Positions 1-8,598 are shown, counted from the stretch's first letter. The stretch is DNA of 64,000 bases from Orlajensenia flava (GCF_004801905.1 NZ_SSSN01000003.1:744001-808000), one strand, 5' to 3'. Numbers and translations are program-made. Notes: generated by a model from the letters alone, not told the origin.

Positions 1-598
1 AGGTGCGCCACCCTTCGACCGCGTCGACGGATGCCACCCGCCACACATCCAGGTCGATCTCGGGGGCCATGGTGTCGCCGTTGACGTCGAGGTCGATCTC
101 GGTCACCTCGAGCACATCGGCGTGGGCGATGGCGGCTCGGTACAGCTCGCCTCCGCCGATTACCCACACGTCAGAAGCCGCACCCACGGCGTCCACCTCA
201 TCTCCCCGCCAGTTCGACGAGGTGCGCGCCACATCAGTGGGCGCTGAGGCCGACGAAGTGGCGCGGGGCGCGGACTCGGGCACCGAAACGCTCGCCCAGC
301 AGAGCGCGAGCGCCTCGTCGAGGGAACCAGCAGCCTCGGCGCCGGCATCCGCCCACTCCGGATCGCGGGTCACGACGATGTTGCGACGCCCGGGCAGCGG
401 GCGGAAACGGTCGGGGAAGGACTCCCACGTGCGCCGACCCATGATCACGGGCGCGCCCATCGTCGCGGCGCGGAAGTGCGCCAAGTCCTCGGGCAGGTGC
501 CAGGGCATCGTTCCCCCGGCACCGATCACCCCGCCGCGCGCCTGCGCCCAGATGAGGCCGAGCGAGCCCGGATGCCCGACCGGCGCGGCATCCGTCAT
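1..598 (-). CDS. folA: Dihydrofolate reductase, 3' end cut by window, with internal insertion
   Basis: Reduces dihydrofolate to tetrahydrofolate with NADPH, completing the cycle opened by the thymidylate synthase directly upstream. 199 codons are visible; the stop lies outside the window. Seen: [12 protein letters not shown] (about residues 31-42, with the substrate-binding Asp38), the NADPH loop [10 protein letters not shown] (53-62), RNIVVTRD (72-79) and [10 protein letters not shown] (144-153). The start ATG overlaps the thyA stop (ATGA), so the two are translationally coupled. Odd: residues ~101-142 (Ser/Ala/Arg rich) are extra. The family normally has only a few residues between the SLDEAL helix and the VIGGGE strand. 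The inserted DNA carries a short inverted repeat related to an intergenic element at 31838-31910. Confidence 0.93.
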   Translation of the reverse strand, partial: MTDAAPVGHPGSLGLIWAQARGGVIGAGGTMPWHLPEDLAHFRAATMGAPVIMGRRTWESFPDRFRPLPGRRNIVVTRDPEWADAGAEAAGSLDEALALCWASVSVPESAPRATSSASAPTDVARTSSNWRGDEVDAVGAASDVWVIGGGELYRAAIAHADVLEVTEIDLDVNGDTMAPEIDLDVWRVASVDAVEGWRT

Positions 599-1401
599 AC
601 GGCGACGGCGGCGCGAATGGCGGGGTGGTGCTGGTAGTCCAGCACCTCGAGATCCTCGTAGGTGTAGTCGAAGATGCTCTCCCGCGGGGCGACGCGCAGC
701 ACGGGGTACGGGTAGGGATCGCGCGTGAGCTGCTCCGTGACCTGCTCGACGTGGTTGTCGTAGATGTGGCAGTCGCCGCCCGTCCACACGAAGTCGCCGA
801 CCTCGAGGCCCGTCTGCGCCGCAACCAGGTGGGTGAGCAGGGCGTAGGAGGCGATGTTGAACGGAACCCCGAGGAACAGGTCGGCCGAGCGCTGGTAGAG
901 CTGGCACGACAACCGCCCGTCGGCGACGTAGAACTGGAACAGGGCGTGGCACGGGGCCAAAGCCATGTTCGGGATGTCGGCGGGGTTCCACGCCGACACG
1001 ATGAGCCGACGCGAATCCGGTGTCTCGCGGATGTCGCGGATCACCTGCGAGATCTGGTCGATCTGCTCGCCCGACGGGGTCGGCCACGACCGCCACTGCA
1101 CGCCGTATACGGGCCCGAGCTCGCCGGCCGCATCCGCCCACTCGTCCCAGATGGTGACGCCGTTCTCGCGCAGCCACCCCACGTTGGATTCACCGCGCAG
1201 GAACCACAGCAGCTCGTAGGCGATCGACTTGAAGTGCACGCGCTTGGTGGTGATGAGCGGAAAGCCCTGCGACAGGTCGAACCGGATCTGGCGGCCGAAC
1301 ACGCTGCGCGTCCCGGTGCCGGTTCGATCGCTCTTGTGCGTGCCGTCGGCCAGCACCTCGCGCAGCAGATCTTCGTACGGGGTGGGGATCGTCTCGGTCA
1401 T
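595..1401 (-). CDS. thyA: Thymidylate synthase
   Basis: Makes dTMP from dUMP using methylene-tetrahydrofolate, which it turns into dihydrofolate for the downstream folA product. 268 aa, close to the 264 aa of the E. coli enzyme. Visible landmarks are the folate/phosphate-site region [13 protein letters not shown] (24-36), the catalytic Cys151 in [12 protein letters not shown] and the dUMP-binding [20 protein letters not shown] region. A TAGCAT -10 box (1409-1414) lies 7 nt before the ATG and the best SD-like GGAG is too distant, so the mRNA is probably leaderless. Forms a two-gene operon with folA. Confidence 0.98.
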   Translation of the reverse strand: MTETIPTPYEDLLREVLADGTHKSDRTGTGTRSVFGRQIRFDLSQGFPLITTKRVHFKSIAYELLWFLRGESNVGWLRENGVTIWDEWADAAGELGPVYGVQWRSWPTPSGEQIDQISQVIRDIRETPDSRRLIVSAWNPADIPNMALAPCHALFQFYVADGRLSCQLYQRSADLFLGVPFNIASYALLTHLVAAQTGLEVGDFVWTGGDCHIYDNHVEQVTEQLTRDPYPYPVLRVAPRESIFDYTYEDLEVLDYQHHPAIRAAVAV

Positions 1402-1469
1402 CGCGTCGATGCTACTCCGGGCAATGCGTAAACCTCCGTCACACTCCCCCGCCCGGTGGCAGCGGTGCG

Positions 1470-1475
1470 TACCTT
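1470..1475 (+). promoter_or_regulatory. -10 box of a probable leaderless promoter
   Basis: TACCTT ends 6 nt before the ATG at 1482 and there is no Shine-Dalgarno sequence. The spacing places transcription start at or next to the start codon. The same arrangement is seen at many genes of this window. Confidence 0.5.
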
Positions 1476-1481
1476 CGGACC

Positions 1482-1913
1482 ATGCCCGTCCTTCCGGCTC
1501 TCGTCGCAGCGCTCGCCCTGGTGGCAGCGGCGAGTGTCATCGGGTTCGTCCTGCGCAGCCGGAGCGGACGCGTCAGTCACGGATCGGGCGACACGGTCAG
1601 GGCCGCGGATGTCGCAGCCGGTGAACCCTTCGGCGACCGGGCCACCCTCGTGCAGTTCTCCACGGAGTTCTGCTCGCGCTGTCCCCAGACGCGCACCCTG
1701 CTGAGCGAGGTGGCGGCGAGCCGTCACGGCGTCGTGCACCTGGACGTCGATCTCACACATCGCCCCGACATCGCGCGCCGATTCTCGGTGCTCCAGACGC
1801 CCACGACGCTCGTCCTCGACGGAAACGGGGCCGTCCGTGCCCGCATCGGCGGGGCACCGCGTCGCACTGAACTGGTCCACGAACTCGACACCGTCCTCAA
1901 GAGCACGACATGA
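1482..1913 (+). CDS. Membrane-anchored thioredoxin-like protein
   Basis: 143 aa. An N-terminal hydrophobic helix (about 3-23) is followed by a thioredoxin fold with the active-site motif CSRC (Cys64/Cys67) and the cis-proline loop QTPTTLVL (Pro107), so the redox domain most likely faces the cell exterior. The motif CSRCP differs from the CGPC of classical thioredoxin. Its stop codon overlaps the start of the DUF4395 membrane gene (ATGA). This pairing recurs in actinobacteria and suggests that the two exchange thiols across the membrane. The exact substrate is unknown. Confidence 0.85.
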   Translation: MPVLPALVAALALVAAASVIGFVLRSRSGRVSHGSGDTVRAADVAAGEPFGDRATLVQFSTEFCSRCPQTRTLLSEVAASRHGVVHLDVDLTHRPDIARRFSVLQTPTTLVLDGNGAVRARIGGAPRRTELVHELDTVLKSTT

Positions 1914-2422
1914 CCGAACCCACTACAGCACGTGAGACCTTGCGCGCGCCCGTCGCGGGAGCTGCCGCGAGCGCCCCCGGAATCGACCCCCGTGCTCCGC
2001 GGTTCGGTGCCGCCATCACCGCCGCCCTGCTGCTCGCGGTCGTCGTGCTCTCGCTCGTCGGCGCCGACGTGGCGACCCTCGCGCTGCTCACCGCGATCGC
2101 CGCGATCTTCGCCTGGGGCGCCTCCGCGGGCATCCGCCACCATCCCTACGGCGCGATCTTCCGGTTGTTGGTGCGGCCCCGGCTGTCGCGTCCCGCCGAG
2201 CTGGAGGACCCGCGACCGCCCACCTTCGCTCAGCTGATCGGTCTCGTCGTCACCGGAGTCGGCGTGCTCCTCGGCCTCGTCGGACTCGCGCCGGCCGTCC
2301 CCGTCGCGGCATCGCTGGCGTTCATCGCCGCCTTCCTCAACGCGGCGTTCGACTTCTGCCTCGGCTGCGAGCTGTACCTCGGAGCTCAGCGGCTGCGCAT
2401 CCGCCGAGCGGCACGCGCCTAG
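1910..2422 (+). CDS. DUF4395 integral membrane protein
   Basis: 170 aa with hydrophobic segments at about 35-72, 106-132 and 133-150. The family hallmark FCLGCELY (Cys150, Cys153) near the C-terminus is present. That CxxC pair at a membrane edge, plus tight coupling to the upstream thioredoxin-like gene, suggests a redox relay comparable in principle to DsbD/CcdA-type carriers; this is inference. The stop codon shares the palindrome CTAG with the stop of the convergent FAD monooxygenase gene. Confidence 0.85.
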   Translation: MTEPTTARETLRAPVAGAAASAPGIDPRAPRFGAAITAALLLAVVVLSLVGADVATLALLTAIAAIFAWGASAGIRHHPYGAIFRLLVRPRLSRPAELEDPRPPTFAQLIGLVVTGVGVLLGLVGLAPAVPVAASLAFIAAFLNAAFDFCLGCELYLGAQRLRIRRAARA

Positions 2423-3666
2423 TTCGAACTCGCCGCGTCCGCGAGCTGATCGGGGTATTCGCGTGGCGTGAACGGATCCTCCGCCGCGAATGCGCGCGCC
2501 ACGAGCGGACGAAGCGGCTTGCTCAGCATCACGCGATTCAGCACATGACCCATTCGGATCGCGGCAGCCGAGCGAGGGATCATGATGTCGACGCCCCCCG
2601 GCATGAGCTTCTGGTTGCGCTCGACGTAGTCCCGCATCGCCCCCTCGTACTCGGTGAGACCGGCCGGGTCGCCCTGCGTGAGCGCGAGCTCCCCGGCCAG
2701 CACGTAGGCGCCGACGATCGCCAGGTTCGTGCCCTGCCCACTCGCCGGCGACGGGCTGTAACCGGCATCGCCCAGCAGCGCGACGCGACCGTTCACCCAG
2801 CTGGGCATCTTCACCTGCGCGTAGCTGTCGAAGTAGAAGTCGTCGGCCATGTCCATGGCGGCCAGAAGCGCGGGGGTCTTCCATCCCATGCCGGCGAATC
2901 GCTCCCGCAACACGCGACGCTGCTCGACCGGATCGCGCAGCACGCCGGCGTCGACGCCCTCAGCACCGAAGATGAACATCGCCTTGACGCCACCGTCCCG
3001 GTCAGGGCGCGTGCCCACCATCCGCCGGCCGGGAGCGTTGTGGATGGTGAACCAGTCGTCCGAGCTGTCGCGGTCGAGGCCGCTCGCTGCAGCAAGCTCA
3101 GGGCTGATGCTGAAGTGCGCGTTGTACGCCCCCAACGGATGCGAGAACCGCGATTCCGGCCCGAAGCTCAGCCGACGGACCGTCGAGTGGCTCCCATCGG
3201 CGCCGATCACCAGATCGAAGCGTTGCTCGTCGCCGCTGCTGAAACGCGCGTGCACGCCGTCGCCATCCTGCTCGAGTCCGACAACGCGTTGGTCGTACCG
3301 GTATTCGACGTCGTCGCCGGTCGCGTCGGCGAGTATTCCGGCGAGGTCGCCCCGCAGGATCTCGATGTCGGCGACCACCCCTCGTCCGCCGAAGGCCTCG
3401 GCCGGCATCTCCACCTTCTTCGTTCCCCGCGCGTCAACCATGCGGAGCCCGCGCTCGTGGAGCGATCGCGCCCGAACCGCGTCGAGCAGCCCCATCCGCT
3501 CGACCACCCACGGTGATGCGCCGCGCAGGTCGACCGCGTGCCCACCAGCACGTGGAGCGGCGGAGCGCTCCACGATCGTGCAATCGAAGCCGTAGCGCTG
3601 CAGCCAGTAGGCGACAGCCGGCCCCGCGATGCCGCCTCCGCTGATCAAGATCGTCCGGCCGGCCAT
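2419..3666 (-). CDS. FAD-dependent monooxygenase (PHBH/TetX-like)
   Basis: 415 aa flavoprotein of the aromatic hydroxylase class, expected to hydroxylate or inactivate a small aromatic or polycyclic compound with NAD(P)H and O2. Seen: dinucleotide-binding GGGIAGPAVAYWL (10-22), the DG motif DLVIGADGSHSTVRR (151-165) and the FAD-ribityl motif GDAGYSPSPASGQG (299-312). The start is fixed by AGGAGAGGGG six bases upstream; the frame stays open much further upstream but that part has no similarity to the family. Divergent from a GntR-TetR regulator, which probably controls it. Substrate unknown. Confidence 0.9.
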   Translation of the reverse strand: MAGRTILISGGGIAGPAVAYWLQRYGFDCTIVERSAAPRAGGHAVDLRGASPWVVERMGLLDAVRARSLHERGLRMVDARGTKKVEMPAEAFGGRGVVADIEILRGDLAGILADATGDDVEYRYDQRVVGLEQDGDGVHARFSSGDEQRFDLVIGADGSHSTVRRLSFGPESRFSHPLGAYNAHFSISPELAAASGLDRDSSDDWFTIHNAPGRRMVGTRPDRDGGVKAMFIFGAEGVDAGVLRDPVEQRRVLRERFAGMGWKTPALLAAMDMADDFYFDSYAQVKMPSWVNGRVALLGDAGYSPSPASGQGTNLAIVGAYVLAGELALTQGDPAGLTEYEGAMRDYVERNQKLMPGGVDIMIPRSAAAIRMGHVLNRVMLSKPLRPLVARAFAAEDPFTPREYPDQLADAASSN

Positions 3667-3773
3667 GGTGGCCCCTCTCCTCGTACATTTTGCGACGAAA
3701 CCGCCGTACGCTGTATATTCGCGATAACGACCACCGCGACGCCAGCGACGACGCTCCACCAAGCGCAGGTGTC

Positions 3774-3834
3774 CTAGTACAGCAATCGCGAGCTCTGTAC
3801 ACCCGGTGCGGTGTACTAGTACGGAGGCCAGCCC
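3774..3834 (+). promoter_or_regulatory. Palindromic operators and SD sequence in the monooxygenase/regulator intergenic region
   Basis: Inverted repeat GTACACC (3797-3803) / GGTGTAC (3810-3816), overlapped by the perfect palindrome GTACTAGTAC (3813-3822). CTAGTAC occurs again at 3774-3780. This looks like a binding site for the adjacent regulator, placed to control both divergent genes. GGAGG at 3823-3827 is the SD of the regulator and points to an ATT codon at 3835. Confidence 0.6.
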
Positions 3835-4779
3835 ATTCCCGCCCTGCCGCCCTACCGTCGGATCGCCGATGACCTGCGCACACGGATCGCGTCGGGCGAA
3901 TTGGCACCCGGCGACGCGATTCCTTCCGCACGGCGGATCGTCCGCGACCATCGCGTCGCACTCGCCACGGCGAGCAAGGTGTTGGCCGCGCTTCGGGATG
4001 ACGGCTTGGTGCGAGCGCTCCCGGGCGTCGGAATGGTGGTGGTCGACCGCCCCGATCGCGCGCAACGCGCGCGCGCCGCGGCGCCGGCCTCTGCAGCGGT
4101 CCGCGCTGCGCCAGCCCTGACCACCGAGGATGTGGTGGACGCAGCCATCCGCTTGGCTGACGAGGACGGTCTCGCCGGGCTGTCCATGCGCCGCATCGCC
4201 GCAGAGCTCGGGGTGGCGACGATGTCGCTCTATCCGCGGGTGCGTGGAAAAGAGGACCTGCTGGTGTCGATGGTGGACGCCGTGTTCGCCGAGTACCCGC
4301 CCCCGAGTCGGACATCCGGCACCGAGTGGCGGCAGCAGCTCGAGGCCGTCGCCCACCTGCAGTGGAGCATCTACCTGCGTCATCCGTGGATGCCGTCCCT
4401 GCTCTCGCTCAGCCGCCCGCAGAACGCGCCGCACGGCATGCGGCACACGGAGGCGCTGTTGCAGGCGTTCGACGGATTCGGGCTCTCTCAGAACGCGCTG
4501 ATGCACGCCGCCGTGGTCGTGGCGGGCTACGTCCGCGGCTGCGCCATCGACCTGGAGGCGGAGCTGCGCGCCCAGCAGGACACCGGTCTCACCGCTGATC
4601 AGTGGATCCGTGCTCACGGGCCCGCCTACGATACGACGGTCGCGACCGGGGGCTTCCCGATGCTGGCCGCGGTCGGCAACGAGCCGGTCATCGAGTTGAC
4701 CCTGACGACGTTGTTCGAGTTCGGGCTCCAACGCCTCCTGGACGGCTTCGCCACCTGGCTTCACCGGTCCGGCACCTAG
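3835..4779 (+). CDS. Fused GntR-TetR transcriptional regulator
   Basis: The N-terminal ~70 residues are a GntR winged helix (PPYRRIADDLRTRIASGE, then PGDAIPSARRI and VGMVVVD). After an Ala/Arg linker comes a complete TetR-type HTH (LTTEDVVDAAIRLADEDG ... MRRIAAELGVATMSLYPRV) and a TetR ligand-binding C-domain. It therefore has two DNA-binding domains in one chain. The first ATG/GTG/TTG in frame (TTG 3901) would remove a third of the GntR domain. An in-frame TAG at 3817 bounds the frame, and a GGAGG sits exactly 7 nt before ATT 3835, so ATT initiation (314 aa) is proposed. CTG 3844 is an alternative. Likely represses the divergent monooxygenase. Confidence 0.8.
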   Translation: MPALPPYRRIADDLRTRIASGELAPGDAIPSARRIVRDHRVALATASKVLAALRDDGLVRALPGVGMVVVDRPDRAQRARAAAPASAAVRAAPALTTEDVVDAAIRLADEDGLAGLSMRRIAAELGVATMSLYPRVRGKEDLLVSMVDAVFAEYPPPSRTSGTEWRQQLEAVAHLQWSIYLRHPWMPSLLSLSRPQNAPHGMRHTEALLQAFDGFGLSQNALMHAAVVVAGYVRGCAIDLEAELRAQQDTGLTADQWIRAHGPAYDTTVATGGFPMLAAVGNEPVIELTLTTLFEFGLQRLLDGFATWLHRSGT

Positions 4780-4888
4780 CACGCCGACGGGCATCCTTCC
4801 AGCCCGGGCCGCGGCGTAGACCGTCACCCGCAGCGCGCCTACTCTGACAACAGGGCCCCATCTGGGCACCCGTCTGCGAGGAGGAACC

Positions 4889-5314
4889 ATGGGCATCACG
4901 AGCGAAGCGACAACGGTCTGGAACGGCGAGCTGTTCACCGGCAATGGCAACGTCAACCTGGATTCCTCGAACGCGGCATCGTTCCCGCTGTCGTGGAAGG
5001 CGCGGGCCGAGGGTGATGCCGGGGTGACCAACCCGGAAGAGCTGCTCGGCGCCGCACACTCCGCCTGCTTCTCGATGGCCTTCTCGAATGAGTTGAGGAA
5101 CGCCGGCTTCCCGCCCACGTCGATCCAGACCACTGCGGCTGTCACCTTCGTGCCCGGTACCGGCATCACCGGATCCCACCTCCTCGTCAACGCGACCGTG
5201 CCGGGCATCGAGGAGGACGAGTTCCACCGCATCGCTACCCTCGCCAAGGAGAACTGCCCGGTCTCGAAGGCGCTCACGGGAATCCCCATCACCCTCGAGG
5301 CCGACCTGGCGTGA
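4889..5314 (+). CDS. OsmC/Ohr-family peroxiredoxin
   Basis: 141 aa thiol peroxidase that reduces organic hydroperoxides. The two catalytic cysteines are visible in AAHSACFSMAF (Cys65) and KENCPVSKAL (Cys127), and the N-terminal TVWNGELFTGNGNV resembles OsmC/YhfA proteins. An AGGAGG SD precedes the ATG. The gene ends 4 nt before the TIGR01777 gene, so the two are probably co-transcribed. Confidence 0.92.
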   Translation: MGITSEATTVWNGELFTGNGNVNLDSSNAASFPLSWKARAEGDAGVTNPEELLGAAHSACFSMAFSNELRNAGFPPTSIQTTAAVTFVPGTGITGSHLLVNATVPGIEEDEFHRIATLAKENCPVSKALTGIPITLEADLA

Positions 5315-5318
5315 ACTC

Positions 5319-6254
5319 GTGAAGATCCTCATCGCCGGAGCATCCGGATACATCGGGTCGGACCTCGTTCGCGCGCTCGACGAGGAGGGCCACGAGGTGC
5401 TGCGCCTCGTCCGGCGACCGGCTACCGCGGGCGACGAGGTCGAGTGGCATCCTGACGATGGGCTGATCCCCGGCGGCGTCATGGACGAGGTGGATGCCGT
5501 TGTCAACCTGTCAGGGGCGTCGCTCGGACGACTGCCCTGGACCCCTGGATACAAGCGCGAGATCGCCTCGTCGCGCATCCGGGCGACCCACACGCTGACG
5601 GATGCGATGCGCACGGCGACCTCACCGCCGTCGGTCTTCCTCAGCGGCTCGGCGGTCGGATACTACGGTGATCGCCCCGGCGAGAAGCTGACCGAGGACT
5701 CCCCTGCCGGCAGCGGCTTCCTCTCCGACGTCGTGGTGGCCTGGGAGAAGGCTGCCGACCGGGCGCCCGACGGCGTACGGGTGGTGAAGCTGCGCACCGG
5801 CCTGGTCGTGGGCAAGGGCGGCGTGCTCTCGATCGTCGAGTTGCAGGCACGGCTGGGCCTGGCCGGACCGCTGGGCAGTGGCCAGCAGCACTGGCCGTGG
5901 ATAACGCTGCCTGATGAGGTGGCGGCCATCCGTCATCTGCTGTCGTCGCGCGTCGACGGTCCGGTCAACCTCGTGGCTCCGACTCCGACGACGGCCGAGC
6001 GCATCATGCGCGCCTTCACCGACGAGCTGCGCCGGCCCTACCTCATCCCGGCACCGAAGGCCATCGTCTCCCTCGCACTGCAGGATGCGCGCGACCTGCT
6101 GCTCGCCGACACGGACGTCGCCCCCGAGCGTCTCCTCGCCGACGGCTTCACGTTTCGGCACCCGACGCCCGAGGAGGCGATCGACTGGATGCTCAGCGGG
6201 CGGCGGCGTCCGCGGCGTCCGGCGGACGGCGTCGTTCGGCACGCTCGAGACTGA
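5319..6254 (+). CDS. TIGR01777 family NAD(P)-binding epimerase-like protein
   Basis: 311 aa extended SDR protein (YfcH/SulA-like). Seen: Rossmann motif GASGYIGSDLVRAL (7-20), NLSGASLG (68-75), the family-typical SGSAVGYYGD (119-128) with the tyrosine of the YxxxK region altered, and PWITLPDEVAAI. The substrate of this family is not established. GTG start, 4 nt after the OsmC gene. The last ~20 residues (RRRPRRPADG and on) extend past the usual family end and overlap the convergent TPR gene by 62 bp. Confidence 0.88.
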   Translation: MKILIAGASGYIGSDLVRALDEEGHEVLRLVRRPATAGDEVEWHPDDGLIPGGVMDEVDAVVNLSGASLGRLPWTPGYKREIASSRIRATHTLTDAMRTATSPPSVFLSGSAVGYYGDRPGEKLTEDSPAGSGFLSDVVVAWEKAADRAPDGVRVVKLRTGLVVGKGGVLSIVELQARLGLAGPLGSGQQHWPWITLPDEVAAIRHLLSSRVDGPVNLVAPTPTTAERIMRAFTDELRRPYLIPAPKAIVSLALQDARDLLLADTDVAPERLLADGFTFRHPTPEEAIDWMLSGRRRPRRPADGVVRHARD

Positions 6255-6672
6255 TCGAGTGACGGATGGCGGCGCGAGCGCGCCGCCGGTCGCCCGCAGC
6301 ATCGTAGGCCAACCCGAGCCGGAACCAGCTGCGCCAGTCCTCCGGCGCCGCCTCGGTCTCCGCCTGGTACCGCGCGAACTCCTCCGTCGCGGCCGCTCGA
6401 TCGGGCCGGCCGCTCGGGCGAACGTCGAGATCCTCGACGGGAAGGGCGCCCTCCGCGTCCAGCCGCTTGACGAGCCGCTCGCTGGTGACGCCGAACGAGA
6501 TCTCACGCCAGAGCGCCCACACGCCGACGAGCGGCAACACGATCAACGCGATGCCGATGACGACGGCCAGCGGCTGTCCCGTCAGCACGAACTGCACGGC
6601 CCGCCATCCGACGAGAACGAAGTACACCACCAGCAGTGCCGCCATGAGGGCGGCGGCCAGCCGCGATTTCAT
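6193..6672 (-). CDS. Small membrane protein with TPR-like C-terminus
   Basis: 159 aa. Two hydrophobic helices (about 5-30 and 36-56) are followed by a charged region and a single TPR-like unit (WRSWFRLGLAYDAAGDRRRARAAI). It starts inside the dapB stop codon (ATGA overlap), so it is the second gene of the dapB operon. Similar genes sit behind dapB in related actinobacteria; function unknown. The 3' end overlaps the convergent TIGR01777 gene. Confidence 0.75.
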   Translation of the reverse strand: MKSRLAAALMAALLVVYFVLVGWRAVQFVLTGQPLAVVIGIALIVLPLVGVWALWREISFGVTSERLVKRLDAEGALPVEDLDVRPSGRPDRAAATEEFARYQAETEAAPEDWRSWFRLGLAYDAAGDRRRARAAIRHSISLERAERRRPPDAADAAAR

Positions 6673-7409
6673 CGTGCCCCGCCGAGGTCGAGCAGCGCAT
6701 CGAGGCCCACCGTTACCCCGGTCGCCGTCGGCAGGGCGCGCAGGGCGAGCAGGATGCCGCGTTCGTAAGAGTCGTCCGACAGGGTGTCGTGGCGGATGCT
6801 CAGCGTCTCGCCGGTTCCGCCGAAGGTGACCTGCTGACTGGCGAGCACACCGCCGAGGCGCAGGCTGTGCACGGGGATGCTCGCCACGAGTTGACCGCGG
6901 GCGCGCTGGTCGTTGTGCGGGGCGTCCACCGGTCCGAGTTCCGCGCGGGCCGCACTGATGCGCTCGGCGGTGCGTACCGCGGTGCCCGACGGCGAGTCGA
7001 CCTTGTGCGCGTGGTGAGCCTCGATGATCTCGATCGAGTCGAAGTAGCGTGCGGCGATCTCGCTCAGGGCCGTGCCGAGGGCCGAACCCACCGAGAAGTT
7101 CGGCACGATGATGACCGCGGAATCCTCGCGACCCTCGACGAGCGGTCGCAATCGCGCGATGCGCTCCTGCGACCATCCGGAGGTTCCGACGAGCACGCGC
7201 AGACCGGCCTGTATGGCGAACTCGACGATGTCGCCGCTGGCCGCGGGGTGGCTGACGTCGACGGCGAGGTCGGCGCCGCGCATCTGGGAGAGATCGCTCC
7301 GCGAGTCGAGTGACGCGACCACCTCGAAGTCATCGGACTCCCCGATCAGGCGGGTGATCAGTCGCCCCATCCTGCCGGTGGCGCCGATGACGGCTACGCG
7401 AGTGCTCAC
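6669..7409 (-). CDS. dapB: 4-hydroxy-tetrahydrodipicolinate reductase
   Basis: Catalyses the NAD(P)H-dependent reduction step of the diaminopimelate/lysine pathway that feeds peptidoglycan synthesis. 246 aa, normal for actinobacterial DapB. Seen: GATGRMGRLI (9-18), the catalytic segment EAHHAHKVDSPSGTA with the His pair, Lys and substrate-binding SGTA, and GTSGWSQERI. GTG start; TAGGCT (7417-7422) lies 7 nt upstream, so the transcript is probably leaderless. Confidence 0.97.
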   Translation of the reverse strand: MSTRVAVIGATGRMGRLITRLIGESDDFEVVASLDSRSDLSQMRGADLAVDVSHPAASGDIVEFAIQAGLRVLVGTSGWSQERIARLRPLVEGREDSAVIIVPNFSVGSALGTALSEIAARYFDSIEIIEAHHAHKVDSPSGTAVRTAERISAARAELGPVDAPHNDQRARGQLVASIPVHSLRLGGVLASQQVTFGGTGETLSIRHDTLSDDSYERGILLALRALPTATGVTVGLDALLDLGGAR

Positions 7410-7466
7410 CCGCCCAGCCTACCAATCCACGTCGGCGCGACCCGAGCGCTCGCCTACGCTGGTGAG

Positions 7467-7946
7467 ATGGTGACCTTCCGCGAACTGCGCGTGGACGACG
7501 ACGTCGCGCACGCGTTGTTGGCGGAGTACTTCGCCGAGCGCGAGGCGACCTTTCCGAGCGCGGGAGGCTATCGCACGACCTTCCCGGCAGCCGATCAGTT
7601 CGAACCGCCGCGCGGAGTCTTCCTCGTCGTCGACGACGAGGACCGCGGGGTCGTCGGATGCGGCGGCATCCGTCGGCTCGGGGACGGTCCGAATGGGACG
7701 ACGCTGTTCGAGGTGAAGCACCTCTACCTGCGCCCGTCGGCGCGCGGTCTCGGCGCGGGGCGCATCCTGCTCGCCGAACTCGAACGACGCGCAGCCGCCT
7801 TCGGCGCGATGGATGTCGTGCTCGACACCAACGCGAGCCTCGCGGCGGCGGGTGGGTTGTATCGATCGAGCGGTTACCGCGACATCGAGCCCTACAACGA
7901 CAACCCCAACGCGACGAACTGGTACGGCAAGCCGCTCGCGCCCTGA
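7467..7946 (+). CDS. GNAT family N-acetyltransferase
   Basis: 159 aa. The acetyl-CoA loop is seen as RPSARGLGAGRILL (residues ~92-105, Q/RxxGxG/A type), preceded by the beta4 strand FEVKHLYLRP, and the C-terminal GLYRSSGYRDIEPY matches motif B. The acceptor is not predictable. Divergent from dapB. A TACGCT box (7455-7460) lies 6 nt before the ATG, consistent with leaderless expression. Confidence 0.9.
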   Translation: MVTFRELRVDDDVAHALLAEYFAEREATFPSAGGYRTTFPAADQFEPPRGVFLVVDDEDRGVVGCGGIRRLGDGPNGTTLFEVKHLYLRPSARGLGAGRILLAELERRAAAFGAMDVVLDTNASLAAAGGLYRSSGYRDIEPYNDNPNATNWYGKPLAP

Positions 7947-7958
7947 CGCCGGGCGGGC

Positions 7959-8564
7959 TCAGGCCGGCAGCGGCTCGGCCATGCCGGTGCGCAGCTCGAC
8001 CGGCAGGTGCGACAGGTCGTTGTGGGTCAGGAGAGTCCACGGACGGCCGGGCTTCTGCTGCAGGATGGTGAGTCCGCAGTTGGCCTGCGGAATGCTCATC
8101 CAGCGCCAGTCGGGTGCTCCCAGCACCTCGCGCACGAACCAGCCGATGATGAAGTTATGGGTGATGAGCAACTCGTGCCGCTCACCGCGAGCCGGCTTGA
8201 GGAACTCCGCGACGGCGTCCTCCATCTGAGCGCTGCCTGCCTCGATCTCCTCCTCGGTGACGGAGCCGAAGAAGGCGTCGAACGCCTCGGGGGTCTCGGG
8301 CGACGGGCCGGACGGGATGCAGTCGAACAGCAGCGCGGACGGCTCCGAGGTGATGGCCGGCATCCGTTCGGCGATGATGGCCGCCGTGTCGGCCGCTCGT
8401 TGCAGCGGTGAGTGCCAGGCGGCATCGAACGGCACTCCCCCGAGCCGTTCGGCCAGAAGTTGCGCCTGACGACGACCGCGAGGAGAGAGCGGGCCGTCGG
8501 GCAGGCCGTGTTCGGCGTGCTGCTGCTCGCCGTGGCGAACGAGGTACAGGTAGTGGTGAGGCAA
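7959..8564 (-). CDS. Histidine phosphatase (phosphoglycerate-mutase-like)
   Basis: 201 aa. The phosphohistidine motif LVRHGEQ lies at the N-terminus, the second catalytic His in LITHNFIIGWF, and SPLQRAADTA contains the usual Arg. The frame is open further upstream into the M16 gene, but TTG (8562-8564) right before PHHYLYLVRHGE gives the family N-terminus and a 34-nt gap to the preceding gene. Probably co-transcribed with the M16 peptidase. Substrate unknown. Confidence 0.85.
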   Translation of the reverse strand: MPHHYLYLVRHGEQQHAEHGLPDGPLSPRGRRQAQLLAERLGGVPFDAAWHSPLQRAADTAAIIAERMPAITSEPSALLFDCIPSGPSPETPEAFDAFFGSVTEEEIEAGSAQMEDAVAEFLKPARGERHELLITHNFIIGWFVREVLGAPDWRWMSIPQANCGLTILQQKPGRPWTLLTHNDLSHLPVELRTGMAEPLPA

Positions 8565-8598
8565 CGTTGTCTCTTTCGTGCGGGACGACGGAAGGGCG

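Noticed and set aside
2419-5292. 957-codon minus-strand frame suggesting a fused monooxygenase
   Set aside because: The part upstream of 3666 is antisense to the regulator and OsmC genes; the SD before the ATG at 3666 and family length support the short protein.
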